A stretch of DNA of 5,921 nt from JBNJEM01 sp051745935 (GTDB lineage: Bacteria; Planctomycetota; Planctomycetia; Pirellulales; Pirellulaceae), in NCBI GenBank assembly GCA_051745935.1, contig JBNJEM010000511.1, positions 1 to 5,921 of the forward strand, read 5' to 3'. The position numbers were made by a program, and so were the translations under genes. Shown here in pieces: positions 1 through 5,921 of this stretch (its first letter is position 1; every line of letters starts with the position of its first letter). The notes beneath the pieces are model-generated. The model saw nothing but the letters and a program-made list of their open reading frames with translations, searched no databases and had not been told where the DNA came from.

Positions 1-204
1 CTCACGTTGCCGCGCCCGCTGACCTGGTTGGTGATGGCCCATGGCGACGCGCTCTATTCCCCGCTGATGCAGGTCGGCGGGCGCTCGATTCTCACCGTGG
101 GCGATCGGCTGCTGGGCGTCCAACTCGGCGCCCTCTGCGTGCTGCATAGCCGCGCGTTTAACCGCAAGGCCAGAGCCCGCTCTGCCCGGGCTTGGACGCA
201 GTAG
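1..204 (+). CDS. C-terminal end of an unrecognised protein (5' truncated)
   Basis: An open frame runs in from the left edge and ends at TAG 202-204, giving about 67 residues. I do not recognise the family. Third codon positions are strongly G/C over roughly the first 55 codons, as expected of a real gene in this GC-rich DNA. The middle is rich in Leu, Val and Gly (LTWLVMAHGDALYSPLMQVG, then LLGVQLGALCVLH) and the end is basic (FNRKARARSARAW). This could be a last membrane-associated segment with a positively charged cytoplasmic tail, but the hydrophobic runs are short. A frame +3 alternative is also open for about 48 codons, with poorer third-position bias. The gene lies on the same strand as the downstream cluster but is separated from it by 162 bases containing a promoter, so it is probably a separate unit. 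Confidence 0.4.
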   Translation, partial: LTLPRPLTWLVMAHGDALYSPLMQVGGRSILTVGDRLLGVQLGALCVLHSRAFNRKARARSARAWTQ

Positions 205-307
205 GTCGGGGACGATTCGAGCCATTGCCAGCCGTACGTTCCGGCGGTTCGTCGCAGTTTCTCCGGTCATCTCCGAGGTGTCAGGGAATTAACTCCTTTC
301 CCACCCG

Positions 308-325
308 TTGACGGTGTACCGTCGA
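308..325. promoter_or_regulatory. candidate operator 1 (inverted repeat over the -35 box)
   Basis: GACGGT (310-315) and ACCGTC (318-323) are perfect 6-base inverted arms around a GT spacer, and the pair T308/A325 also matches. The core GGT-GT-ACC has the GT...AC half-site layout common to GntR/FadR-type operators. It covers the -35 box of the regulator's own promoter, so autorepression is the simplest reading. The symmetry is seen directly; binding by the neighbouring regulator is inferred. Confidence 0.5.
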
Positions 326-336
326 CTGTATACGAT
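308..336 (+). promoter_or_regulatory. sigma70-like promoter of the GntR-type regulator gene
   Basis: The -35 box is TTGACG (308-313), matching TTGACA in five of six positions. The -10 box is TACGAT (331-336), matching TATAAT in four of six. The spacer is exactly 17 bases. Transcription would start near 343, leaving a leader of about 25 bases that contains the ribosome binding site. Two palindromes lie over this promoter, which points to repression by occlusion. The boxes are read directly; activity is inferred. Confidence 0.55.
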
Positions 337-337
337 C
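324..337. promoter_or_regulatory. candidate operator 2 (GTATAC palindrome at the -10 box)
   Basis: The 14-mer GACTGTATACGATC has the perfect core GTATAC (328-333), with outer pairs G324/C337 and A325/T336 also complementary and two mismatched pairs between. TGTATACG resembles the general FadR-subfamily operator pattern (pyrimidine-GT...AC-purine) as I remember it. It overlaps the -10 box. With operator 1 it would let a regulator dimer, or two dimers, cover the whole promoter. Confidence 0.4.
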
Positions 338-354
338 AGGGGGTTGTCAAGACC

Positions 355-360
355 AAGGAG
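355..360 (+). promoter_or_regulatory. ribosome binding site for the GntR-type regulator
   Basis: AAGGAG lies six bases before ATG 367. It is a near-perfect Shine-Dalgarno sequence and fixes the start of the regulator gene. Confidence 0.8.
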
Positions 361-366
361 CTCAAC

Positions 367-1062
367 ATGCCTGTTCAAAAACCGATCGCGCTTCCTCGGA
401 CCACGGTGACCGCTGCAGCAACCGAGCATCTTCGCAAAGAGATCGTTTGCGGCAGCCTGCAGCCCGGAGAGACGCTCCCGGAATCGCAAGTGGGCGAGAT
501 GCTGAGCGTCAGTCGAGCCCCGGTCCGCGAAGCACTCACCTTGCTGGAACGGGAGGGGTTGGTCGAGTTCGACCGGCGGGGGACGGCTCGGGTTTGCGAG
601 TTTGACCTGGAAGACGTTCGGGAATTGGGATTGATGCGCATGGTTCTGGAACCTGCCGCAAGTCGTCTTGCCGCCGAGCGTCGGCGGGAGGCCGGTCTCG
701 ACCCGATCGAAAAAAACCTGCGTGCCTTGAAGGCGGTCAGCCGTCTCGATGAGGTCACCCGGCTCGACCTGGATTTCCACCGTCTGATATTTGTCGCGGC
801 AGGCAACACGCGACTCCGGCGCGCTTGGGAGAACCTGTTGTCGCAAATTTCGCTGATGATGCAGCGGTTTCACGAATCTATGGAACAACGGGTGCAGACG
901 TCCAGAGTTCGCGACCTGACGATCCAGGCGCACACGGAGATGTTGCAGGCCATACGCTCGGGATTGCCCGAGGAAGCCGAAGCTCTGGCTCGACAGCATA
1001 CCACTCACTGGCTTTCGGAATTCGGTCGGTCCAAAGCGTTTGCTCCGCAATCGGGCGAATGA
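367..1062 (+). CDS. GntR-family transcriptional regulator, FadR/FCD subfamily
   Basis: This is a 231-residue DNA-binding regulator, the usual length for the FadR subfamily. Residues about 13-80 form the winged helix-turn-helix, with the signature SRAPVREALTLLEREGLV (49-66) and a wing (DRRGTARV) after it. Residues about 85-220 are the all-helical FCD ligand domain. Its expected metal/ligand residues are visible: D134 and H138 in LDLDFHRL, H189 in IQAHTEML and H211 in ARQHTTHW. The start is set by AAGGAG six bases upstream. Members of this subfamily usually bind small carboxylic acids or sugar acids and repress nearby catabolic genes. Heading a cluster of exported sugar-active proteins, it probably controls that cluster and, judging from the palindromes in its promoter, itself. 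The actual effector cannot be read from the sequence. Confidence 0.93.
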   Translation: MPVQKPIALPRTTVTAAATEHLRKEIVCGSLQPGETLPESQVGEMLSVSRAPVREALTLLEREGLVEFDRRGTARVCEFDLEDVRELGLMRMVLEPAASRLAAERRREAGLDPIEKNLRALKAVSRLDEVTRLDLDFHRLIFVAAGNTRLRRAWENLLSQISLMMQRFHESMEQRVQTSRVRDLTIQAHTEMLQAIRSGLPEEAEALARQHTTHWLSEFGRSKAFAPQSGE

Positions 1063-1129
1063 TCTTCATGGGTTACGGACACGCATTTCACAAGGTTAGG
1101 ATCAAGGCCGCATCCGGCGGTCGGTTCGG

Positions 1130-1140
1130 ACGTAACACGT
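1130..1140. promoter_or_regulatory. short palindrome upstream of the propeller gene, possible operator
   Basis: ACGT-AAC-ACGT is an 11-base inverted repeat, 40 bases before ATG 1181 in the 118-base gap after the regulator. It has a GT-N3-AC centre like GntR-type half-sites. The arms are only four bases, each self-complementary, and I find no convincing -35/-10 pair beside it, so it may be chance. Confidence 0.2.
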
Positions 1141-1167
1141 AGGTACGACTTTGGCAGTTTCATCATC

Positions 1168-1173
1168 GGAGAA
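1168..1173 (+). promoter_or_regulatory. ribosome binding site selecting ATG 1181
   Basis: GGAGAA lies seven bases before ATG 1181. This decides the start: the longer frame opening at TTG 1151 would place this site inside the coding region and put ten polar residues in front of the signal peptide. Confidence 0.65.
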
Positions 1174-1180
1174 CATTTCC

Positions 1181-2536
1181 ATGATACGAAAGCTCTTTTT
1201 CTTCTGGCTCCTCACCGCGGTTTGCTGGTCATCGGCAACCGGAGCGGAGAATCAATGGCCTCGCTTCCGCGGACCGCACGCACGTGGCGTGGCGCCGGAC
1301 CATCACGGATTGCCGATCACCTGGACGACCACCGAGAACGTCAAGTGGGTGGCCGACGTGCCGGGGCTGGGCTGGTCGTGTCCCGTCGTCTGGGGTGATC
1401 GCGTCTTCCTGACGGCCGTGATCGCCGATCAGCCGACGCAGGTGCCGAAAAAGGGAATGTATCTCGGCGAAGGCGTGCGTGATCCAGCGAAAGGCATCCA
1501 CCGCTGGATGGTCTATTGCTTTGACCTAAAGACAGGTGCGGTGCGCTGGCGGCACGAAGCTCACGTGGGTCAGCCACAGGTTCCGCGACATCCCAAGAGC
1601 ACGTATGCATCCGAAACCCCGACGACCGATGGCAGGCGGCTCTATGTCCTGTTCGGCGACCTGGGTCTCTGGTGCTACGATCTCGAAGGCAAGCTGCTTT
1701 GGGAACGGAAAATCGAACCGAAGAAAACGGAATTCGACTACGGCGCTGCTTCCTCGCCCGTCGTGCATGACGGCCAGGTGATTGTGGTCTACGACAACCT
1801 GGAAGCATCATGGATTGCGGCCTTTGATGCAGAGACCGGAGACGAGCGGTGGCGAACGCCGCGCGATGAGACGCGTTCGTGGGCAACGCCACTGGTCTGG
1901 ACGAATCCCATCCGCACCGAAATCGTGGTGCCCGGCGAGAATCGCAACCGCGGTTACTCACTCGACGGCAAACTGCTCTGGGAGTTCAACGGTCGCATGG
2001 GCAAACTGGTGATTCCTTCCCCGTTTACCGCGCACGGATTGTGCTACATCAGCGCGGGTTTCGTGGCGGAAAACCATCGCCCGACCTTCGCCTTGCGACC
2101 GGGCGGCAGCGGCGATCTCGCTCCGGAAGGCGACTACGCCGGCAGCGAATCGTTCGCCTGGTACCAGGACCGCTCGGGCTCCTACAACCCGTCTCAGATC
2201 GTCTACGGCGACTATCTGTACACGCTCTACGATCAGGGATTTCTGACCTGTCACAATGCGAAGACCGGCGAAGAAGTCTATGGCAAACAGCGCTTCTCGC
2301 CCAGCGGTTCCTTCACCGCGTCGCCCTTCGCTTTCAACGGACGGTTGTTCTGTCTGAGCGAAGACGGACTGACGTACGTCGTCAAACCGGGGCCGGAGTT
2401 CGAAATCCTCCAGACCAATCCCCTCGACGAACTCTGCCTCTCCAGTCCGGCCATCGTCGGCGACAAGCTGCTCATTCGGACGGCATCCAAGCTGTACTGC
2501 CTGACCGAGGGGGCAAAGTTGGACGCCGGCAAGTGA
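1181..2536 (+). CDS. exported PQQ-like (BamB-type) beta-propeller repeat protein
   Basis: The 451-residue protein starts with a Sec signal peptide (MIRKLFFFWLLTAVCWSSAT, cleavage near residue 22), followed by WPRFRGPHARGV (26-37), a hallmark of exported propeller proteins abundant in planctomycetes. Blade repeats of the form (x)DxxTGxxxW recur: CFDLKTGAVRWR (113-124), CYDLEGKLLWER (165-176), AFDAETGDERWR (214-225), YSLDGKLLWEF (259-269) and CHNAKTGEEVYG (357-368), then a closing KLYCL near 437-441. These build a PQQ-like beta-propeller. Nothing shows that quinone is bound, and no cytochrome c motif (CxxCH) is present, so an alcohol dehydrogenase call is not justified. A role as a substrate-binding or scaffold protein outside the cytoplasm is a guess. 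The next gene follows after 53 bases with no terminator, suggesting co-transcription with the oxidoreductase. Confidence 0.92.
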   Translation: MIRKLFFFWLLTAVCWSSATGAENQWPRFRGPHARGVAPDHHGLPITWTTTENVKWVADVPGLGWSCPVVWGDRVFLTAVIADQPTQVPKKGMYLGEGVRDPAKGIHRWMVYCFDLKTGAVRWRHEAHVGQPQVPRHPKSTYASETPTTDGRRLYVLFGDLGLWCYDLEGKLLWERKIEPKKTEFDYGAASSPVVHDGQVIVVYDNLEASWIAAFDAETGDERWRTPRDETRSWATPLVWTNPIRTEIVVPGENRNRGYSLDGKLLWEFNGRMGKLVIPSPFTAHGLCYISAGFVAENHRPTFALRPGGSGDLAPEGDYAGSESFAWYQDRSGSYNPSQIVYGDYLYTLYDQGFLTCHNAKTGEEVYGKQRFSPSGSFTASPFAFNGRLFCLSEDGLTYVVKPGPEFEILQTNPLDELCLSSPAIVGDKLLIRTASKLYCLTEGAKLDAGK

Positions 2537-2574
2537 GAAGAAGTGTCAATATGAGAACGATTTGGAAAGGAATT

Positions 2575-2582
2575 GAGAAAGG
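2575..2582 (+). promoter_or_regulatory. ribosome binding site selecting ATG 2590
   Basis: GAGAAAGG ends seven bases before ATG 2590. An in-frame ATG at 2551 would add 13 residues and has only the weaker GAGAAGAAG 5-15 bases before it. Starting at 2590 puts the twin arginines at residues 10-11, a normal Tat position. Confidence 0.55.
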
Positions 2583-2589
2583 TTCAAAC

Positions 2590-3885
2590 ATGTCCCGCCA
2601 AAACGATCCGCTTCATCGTCGCAGCTTCCTCCGAATGACGACCGGAGCGGCCACCGTCTCTGCTTTTGCCGTACCCACGATCATTCCACGATCCGTGCTG
2701 GCTGCGCCGGGGCGGCCTGGCGCCAACGACCGTGTAGCGGTCGGTTGCGTGAGTGCCGGATACCGCGCGCGTTTGCTGATGGAGCAGTTACCCGAGGCCG
2801 CGAGGTTGGTCGCAATCGCAGACTGCAATCTGCCCCAGGCGCTCCGATTCAAAAAGGAGAAGGGAGCCGACTGGGCGATCTACGGGAGCCACTATTCGCT
2901 GCTGGATCGCAAGGATATCGATGCCGTGATCATCGCGGGGCAGGAGTATCAGCGGGTTCTGCCCTGCATCCACGCCGTGCAGGCAGGCAAGGACGTCTAT
3001 GCAGAGAAACCACTGACACTGTACATCCAGGAAGGTCGGACGCTGATCCAGCACGTTCGCAAGCATCAGGCGGTCTTTCAAGTCGGAACCCAGCAACGCT
3101 CGATGGAGATGAACCGGGTCGCCTGCGAGTTCGTGCGCAACGGCGGTCTCGGTAAGCTGAAACACGTTTCGGCCATCAACTACCCGGGCGTCGGGCCGAC
3201 CCCTGCGGTTGACACCTACGAGCAGCAGCCGATTCCTTCGGGTTTCAATTGGGAGCTGCATCTCAATCAGAGCCAGTGGCGTCCGTACGGGAGCGGCGCT
3301 ATTCAAGGCCGCAATTATGTCGGCGGAGAGATGACGAACTGGGGCGCCCACGGCGTCGACCAGATCCAGTGGGCTCTAGGAAAGGATGACACGCTGCCGA
3401 TCCGCTTTCAACCGATCACGTCCGGGCAAAACGGAAAGGTGACCGCATGGTATGACGACGGCACGGAGATCCGATTCGAGCTGGACAAGGGGCCAATGGG
3501 TGGGGCGATCTTTGTCGGCGAGCAAGGCAAGCTCGAGATCAATCGCAACAAGTTCATGTCGAACCCGGTCGACATCCGAGACACGCTACTCAAGAAAGTG
3601 AACGAAGCCGAAGAGGAGATCAAATGGTCGGATCAGACCGCACTCTGGCAGGCCAAGTGGCACATGCAGAACTGGATCGACTGCATCAAGACGCGTGAGA
3701 GGCCGGTTTCGGACGTCGAAATCGGGCACCGCAGCATCGCCTTCTGCCAACTGAACAACATTACGCGATGGATCGGTCGCGAGCTGACTTTCGATCCAGC
3801 GACCGAGCGCTTCGTCGACGCCGACGATGCAAACGCCTGGAACGACCGGCCACGTCGAGCGGGGTATGAACTTCCCGCAGTGTAA
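2590..3885 (+). CDS. Tat-exported Gfo/Idh/MocA-family oxidoreductase
   Basis: The 431-residue protein begins with a Tat signal, HRRSFLRMTTGAATVSAFAV (9-28), ending near SVLAAPG (35-41). Residues about 46-165 are the Rossmann domain: a first strand VAVGCVSAG (49-57), then the family motif AEKPLT (138-143) with the expected catalytic lysine K140. Residues about 180-400 are the Gfo/Idh/MocA C-terminal domain, with WELHLNQSQWRPY (221-233), TNWGAHGVDQIQWALG (249-264; H254 and D257 likely catalytic) and DVEIGHRSIAFCQLNNITRW (375-394). The tail FDPATERFVDADDAN is typical of planctomycete members. Relatives oxidise, reduce or epimerise sugars and glycosides with NAD(P); Tat export fits a protein folded around its cofactor. 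The glycine motif is degenerate: SAGYRA (55-60) stands where GxGxxG is expected. Placement before a GH120 glycosidase suggests a sugar or glycoside substrate, but the reaction is unknown. Confidence 0.94.
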   Translation: MSRQNDPLHRRSFLRMTTGAATVSAFAVPTIIPRSVLAAPGRPGANDRVAVGCVSAGYRARLLMEQLPEAARLVAIADCNLPQALRFKKEKGADWAIYGSHYSLLDRKDIDAVIIAGQEYQRVLPCIHAVQAGKDVYAEKPLTLYIQEGRTLIQHVRKHQAVFQVGTQQRSMEMNRVACEFVRNGGLGKLKHVSAINYPGVGPTPAVDTYEQQPIPSGFNWELHLNQSQWRPYGSGAIQGRNYVGGEMTNWGAHGVDQIQWALGKDDTLPIRFQPITSGQNGKVTAWYDDGTEIRFELDKGPMGGAIFVGEQGKLEINRNKFMSNPVDIRDTLLKKVNEAEEEIKWSDQTALWQAKWHMQNWIDCIKTRERPVSDVEIGHRSIAFCQLNNITRWIGRELTFDPATERFVDADDANAWNDRPRRAGYELPAV

Positions 3886-3934
3886 CGATGCAGTGCCCGC
3901 CTTCAGCAATCAGTAGTTCGGCCACTATTTCAGA

Positions 3935-3940
3935 GGGAGG
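3935..3940 (+). promoter_or_regulatory. ribosome binding site of the GH120 gene
   Basis: GGGAGG lies eight bases before ATG 3949, inside the longer purine run AGAGGGAGGGAA. It is a strong site that fixes the start just ahead of a signal peptide. Confidence 0.75.
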
Positions 3941-3948
3941 GAATTACC

Positions 3949-5919
3949 ATGACAACTCGACCTGCCTCTGTTCACCACACGGCCGCAGCCTTGCTGGCTT
4001 TCGGCCTGATCGTCAGCCTGCTGCCCAGCTTCGGGGCCGCGCCGGTGCCGGCGCACCAACGTGGAGGGAACGAGAGCCACGACCCGGCGGATGAGAACCG
4101 CGGTTCGACCGAGTTCCATGTCGCCGTCAACGGCGACGACTCGAACCCGGGCACTCGCGCAGCACCGCTGCGCACCATCCAGCGGGCGGCCGATCTCGCG
4201 CAACCAGGCGATACGGTCACCGTCCACGAGGGCGTCTACCGCGAACGGGTCAATCCGCCGCGCGGCGGCGAATCCGACACGAAACGAATCGTCTATCAGG
4301 CGGCGCCGGGCGAGAACGTCGTGATCAAGGGCTCGGAGGTTATCAAAGACTGGGTTCACGTTCAGGACGATGTATGGAAAGTCGTTCTGCCCAATACATT
4401 CTTTGGAAGCTACAACCCGTACCAAGAACTGATTCGTGGTGGCTGGTTCGTCAGCAAGGGGCGCGAGCACCACACCGGGGCCGTCTACCTGAACGGACAT
4501 TGGATCGATGAGGCCAGCAGTATCGACAAGATATTCGATCCTCCGGACGCGACCCCCTTGTGGTTCGACGATGTCGACCGCCGCAACACCACGATCTTCG
4601 CACATTTCCGGGGCGTCAACCCAAACGAGCAGACGGTGGAAATTAACGTCCGTTGGGCGGTGTTCTATCCCGAAAAGCCGCACTGCAACTACATTACCGT
4701 CCGCGGCTTCACCATGCAGCAGGCGGCCACGCAGTGGGCACCGCCCCGGGCGGAGCAGGTCGGACTGATCGGCACGCACTGGAGCAAGGGTTGGATCATT
4801 GAAGACAACTCCATTTCGTATTCACGCTGTACCGGAATCACGCTGGGCCACGACGAATGGGACAACAAGGAGGGCATTTTCACCGAATATGCCCGGCGCG
4901 CTCACGCCCAGGGCTGGAACCGGGATACCATCGGCAGCCACGTTGTCCGGAACAATACCATCTCGCACTGCGAACAGTCAGGCATTGTGGGCAGCCTGGG
5001 CGCCGTGTTCAGCAAGATCACCGGCAACACGATCCACGACATCCACGTGCGTCGCCTGTTCACCGGATGGGAGCAGGCGGGCATCAAACTCCACGCGCCG
5101 ATCGACGTCGAGATCAGCCGGAATCGGATCTATCGCACCGTCCGGGGCATCTGGGTAGACTGGATGTCCCAGGGCACGAGGGTTACGGGAAATCTGTTGC
5201 ACGACAACGGCCGCTCCCGGGAGGACGGAACCGCAATGGCGATTCATACCTATTGTGACCTGTTTGTCGAGGTGAGCCATGGGCCGTATCTGATCGACAA
5301 CAACCTGTTCCTGTCGGACCGGAGCCTGGACGATAACTCTCAGGGCGGGGCCTACGTTTACAACCTGTTCGCCGGCAGCATCCTCAGCAGGCCCGACAAG
5401 CGAGTGACGCCTTATCACCTCCCCCACTCGACCGAAATTGTCGGGACAAGCAACATTTCCGGAGGCGACAATCGCTTTCATAACAACATCTTCATCGGGT
5501 CCGAGGAACAGAAACGGGGTCTGAGCGTGTACGACCACAAAGAGCTGCCGTTGCAGACGGGCGGCAATGTGTACCTCAACGGAGCGAAGCCCTACGCCAA
5601 GGAAGCAGATCCGCTGGTGCTTGCCGGGATCGACCCGGGTCTCAAGCTGGTGGAAGAGGACGGCCGCACGGTCATTCAGTTTGACGGCTTTCCCGAGCTT
5701 GACAACACGAGCACCACGCTGGTCACGACTGCCCTGCTCGGACGGGCGCGGATACCCGAGCTTCCTTTCGAGAATCCGGATGGCTCGGCCTTGGCGATTG
5801 ATACCGATTACTTGGGCAACCCGCGGAGCCGCGAGCAGCCGTCGCCCGGACCGTTTGAAAAGCCTGGCAGAGGGCCGGTGTCCTTACCGGTGTGGGAACC
5901 TGAGCACGAGGCCCCGTGA
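3949..5919 (+). CDS. secreted GH120-family beta-xylosidase, parallel beta-helix fold
   Basis: The 656-residue protein has a Sec signal peptide (hydrophobic residues 11-29, cleavage near 30-36), a polar linker, then a DUF1565-like start (FHVAVNGDDSNPGTRAAPLR, 56-75) and a right-handed parallel beta-helix. I recognise extended similarity, from memory, to Thermoanaerobacterium XylC, the founding GH120 beta-xylosidase: VYREWV-like VYRERVNPP (97-104), WAPPRAEQVGLIG (263-275), SKGWIIEDN (279-287), AGIKLHAPIDV (377-387), FVEVSHGPYL (439-448), YHLPHSTE (489-496) and GGDNRFHNNIFIG (505-517). The XylC nucleophile D382 and acid/base E405 correspond to D404 (WVDWMSQGT) and E441 (FVEVSHG), so activity is likely. 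GH120 enzymes retain configuration and remove terminal xylose from xylo-oligosaccharides; the true substrate here may differ. About 14 residues are inserted between the catalytic pair. The frame is complete through the XylC-like end (DTDYLG to VSLPVW). Confidence 0.92.
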   Translation: MTTRPASVHHTAAALLAFGLIVSLLPSFGAAPVPAHQRGGNESHDPADENRGSTEFHVAVNGDDSNPGTRAAPLRTIQRAADLAQPGDTVTVHEGVYRERVNPPRGGESDTKRIVYQAAPGENVVIKGSEVIKDWVHVQDDVWKVVLPNTFFGSYNPYQELIRGGWFVSKGREHHTGAVYLNGHWIDEASSIDKIFDPPDATPLWFDDVDRRNTTIFAHFRGVNPNEQTVEINVRWAVFYPEKPHCNYITVRGFTMQQAATQWAPPRAEQVGLIGTHWSKGWIIEDNSISYSRCTGITLGHDEWDNKEGIFTEYARRAHAQGWNRDTIGSHVVRNNTISHCEQSGIVGSLGAVFSKITGNTIHDIHVRRLFTGWEQAGIKLHAPIDVEISRNRIYRTVRGIWVDWMSQGTRVTGNLLHDNGRSREDGTAMAIHTYCDLFVEVSHGPYLIDNNLFLSDRSLDDNSQGGAYVYNLFAGSILSRPDKRVTPYHLPHSTEIVGTSNISGGDNRFHNNIFIGSEEQKRGLSVYDHKELPLQTGGNVYLNGAKPYAKEADPLVLAGIDPGLKLVEEDGRTVIQFDGFPELDNTSTTLVTTALLGRARIPELPFENPDGSALAIDTDYLGNPRSREQPSPGPFEKPGRGPVSLPVWEPEHEAP

Positions 5920-5921
5920 TG
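5908..5921 (+). other. possible start of a further, coupled gene at the window edge
   Basis: The GH120 stop TGA (5917-5919) overlaps an ATG (5919-5921) as TGATG, the classic layout for translational coupling. GAGG (5908-5911) lies seven bases before that ATG and could serve as its ribosome binding site. Only the start codon is inside the window, so nothing can be said about the product, and a chance ATG is possible. Confidence 0.35.

Noticed and set aside
174..192. Hairpin AGCCCG / CGGGCT with a 7-base loop at the end of the first gene
   Set aside because: It lies before the stop codon and has no T-run after it, so it does not look like an intrinsic terminator. Such short GC stems are expected by chance here.
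289..1050. A 253-codon open frame on the - strand opposite the regulator gene
   Set aside because: It mirrors the regulator gene, whose domains and catalytic-type residues are clear. Its protein has no recognisable domain, and long antisense frames are common in GC-rich DNA.
1151..1156. TTGGCA as a -35 box for the propeller gene
   Set aside because: No -10-like sequence lies 16-18 bases downstream, and any such box would overlap the ribosome binding site or start codon.
1151..1180. TTG 1151 as the start of the propeller gene
   Set aside because: It would add ten polar residues in front of the signal peptide. GGAGAA at 1168-1173 is well placed for ATG 1181.
1214..1225. Possible lipoprotein cleavage site at C15 of the propeller protein (TAVC)
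   Set aside because: The residue before the cysteine is valine, whereas a lipobox needs glycine, alanine or serine there. An ordinary signal peptidase site near residue 22 fits better.
1181..2536. Calling the propeller protein a PQQ-dependent alcohol dehydrogenase
   Set aside because: The blades are PQQ-like repeats, but the protein is shorter than quinoprotein dehydrogenases and has no heme motif. I cannot identify PQQ or calcium ligands.
1879..2589. The oxidoreductase frame stays open for 237 codons upstream of ATG 2590, inside the propeller gene
   Set aside because: The extra sequence is an Arg-rich, low-complexity shadow of the propeller gene. The Tat signal at residues 9-28 and the ribosome binding site at 2575-2582 place the start at 2590.
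3925..4779. A 284-codon - strand frame opposite the GH120 gene, and a similar one at 4978-5538
   Set aside because: Both lie wholly or almost wholly opposite the GH120 gene, which has extended family similarity and both catalytic residues. The antisense proteins show no domain or signal.
1..5921. CRISPR arrays, tRNA or rRNA genes, insertion sequences, integration sites
   Set aside because: I saw no spaced direct repeats, no cloverleaf-like sequence, no transposase and no terminal inverted repeats. Almost all of the window is accounted for by coding sequence.

Overview
The window reads as a GC-rich bacterial chromosome segment, most likely from a planctomycete or a relative in the PVC group. 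The evidence is the gene repertoire: an exported beta-propeller protein whose mature end starts with a WPRFRGP motif, a Tat-exported Gfo/Idh/MocA oxidoreductase with a long HRRSFLR signal peptide, and a secreted beta-helix glycosidase. All three are typical of the large carbohydrate-degrading gene sets of these bacteria. The phylum call is an inference from protein style, not from a marker gene.

Layout: positions 1-204 hold the unrecognised C-terminal end of a gene that starts outside the window. A 162-base gap (205-366) follows, with a well-formed sigma70-like promoter (TTGACG, 17-base spacer, TACGAT) overlaid by two palindromes that look like operator sites. Then come four complete genes on the + strand: a GntR/FadR-type (FCD) regulator (367-1062), a Sec-exported PQQ-like beta-propeller protein (1181-2536), a Tat-exported Gfo/Idh/MocA oxidoreductase (2590-3885) and a secreted GH120-type beta-xylosidase (3949-5919). 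Gaps of 118, 53 and 63 bases separate them. I see no convincing terminator, so they may form one transcription unit. The last stop codon overlaps an ATG (TGATG) at the window edge, so another coupled gene probably follows.

How it may work together: the regulator, probably autoregulated and responding to a small acid or sugar-derived ligand, would control a set of exported proteins. The GH120 enzyme would release xylose or a related sugar from the non-reducing end of short xylo-oligosaccharides outside the cytoplasm. The Tat-exported oxidoreductase, folded with its nicotinamide cofactor before export, could oxidise, epimerise or otherwise rearrange a sugar or glycoside in the same compartment. 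The propeller protein may bind a substrate or act as a scaffold. The best-supported specific call is GH120: I recognise extended similarity to Thermoanaerobacterium XylC, and both catalytic residues (D404, E441) are in place. Unusual points are a stretch of about 14 extra residues between those two residues and a degenerate glycine motif in the oxidoreductase's Rossmann fold.
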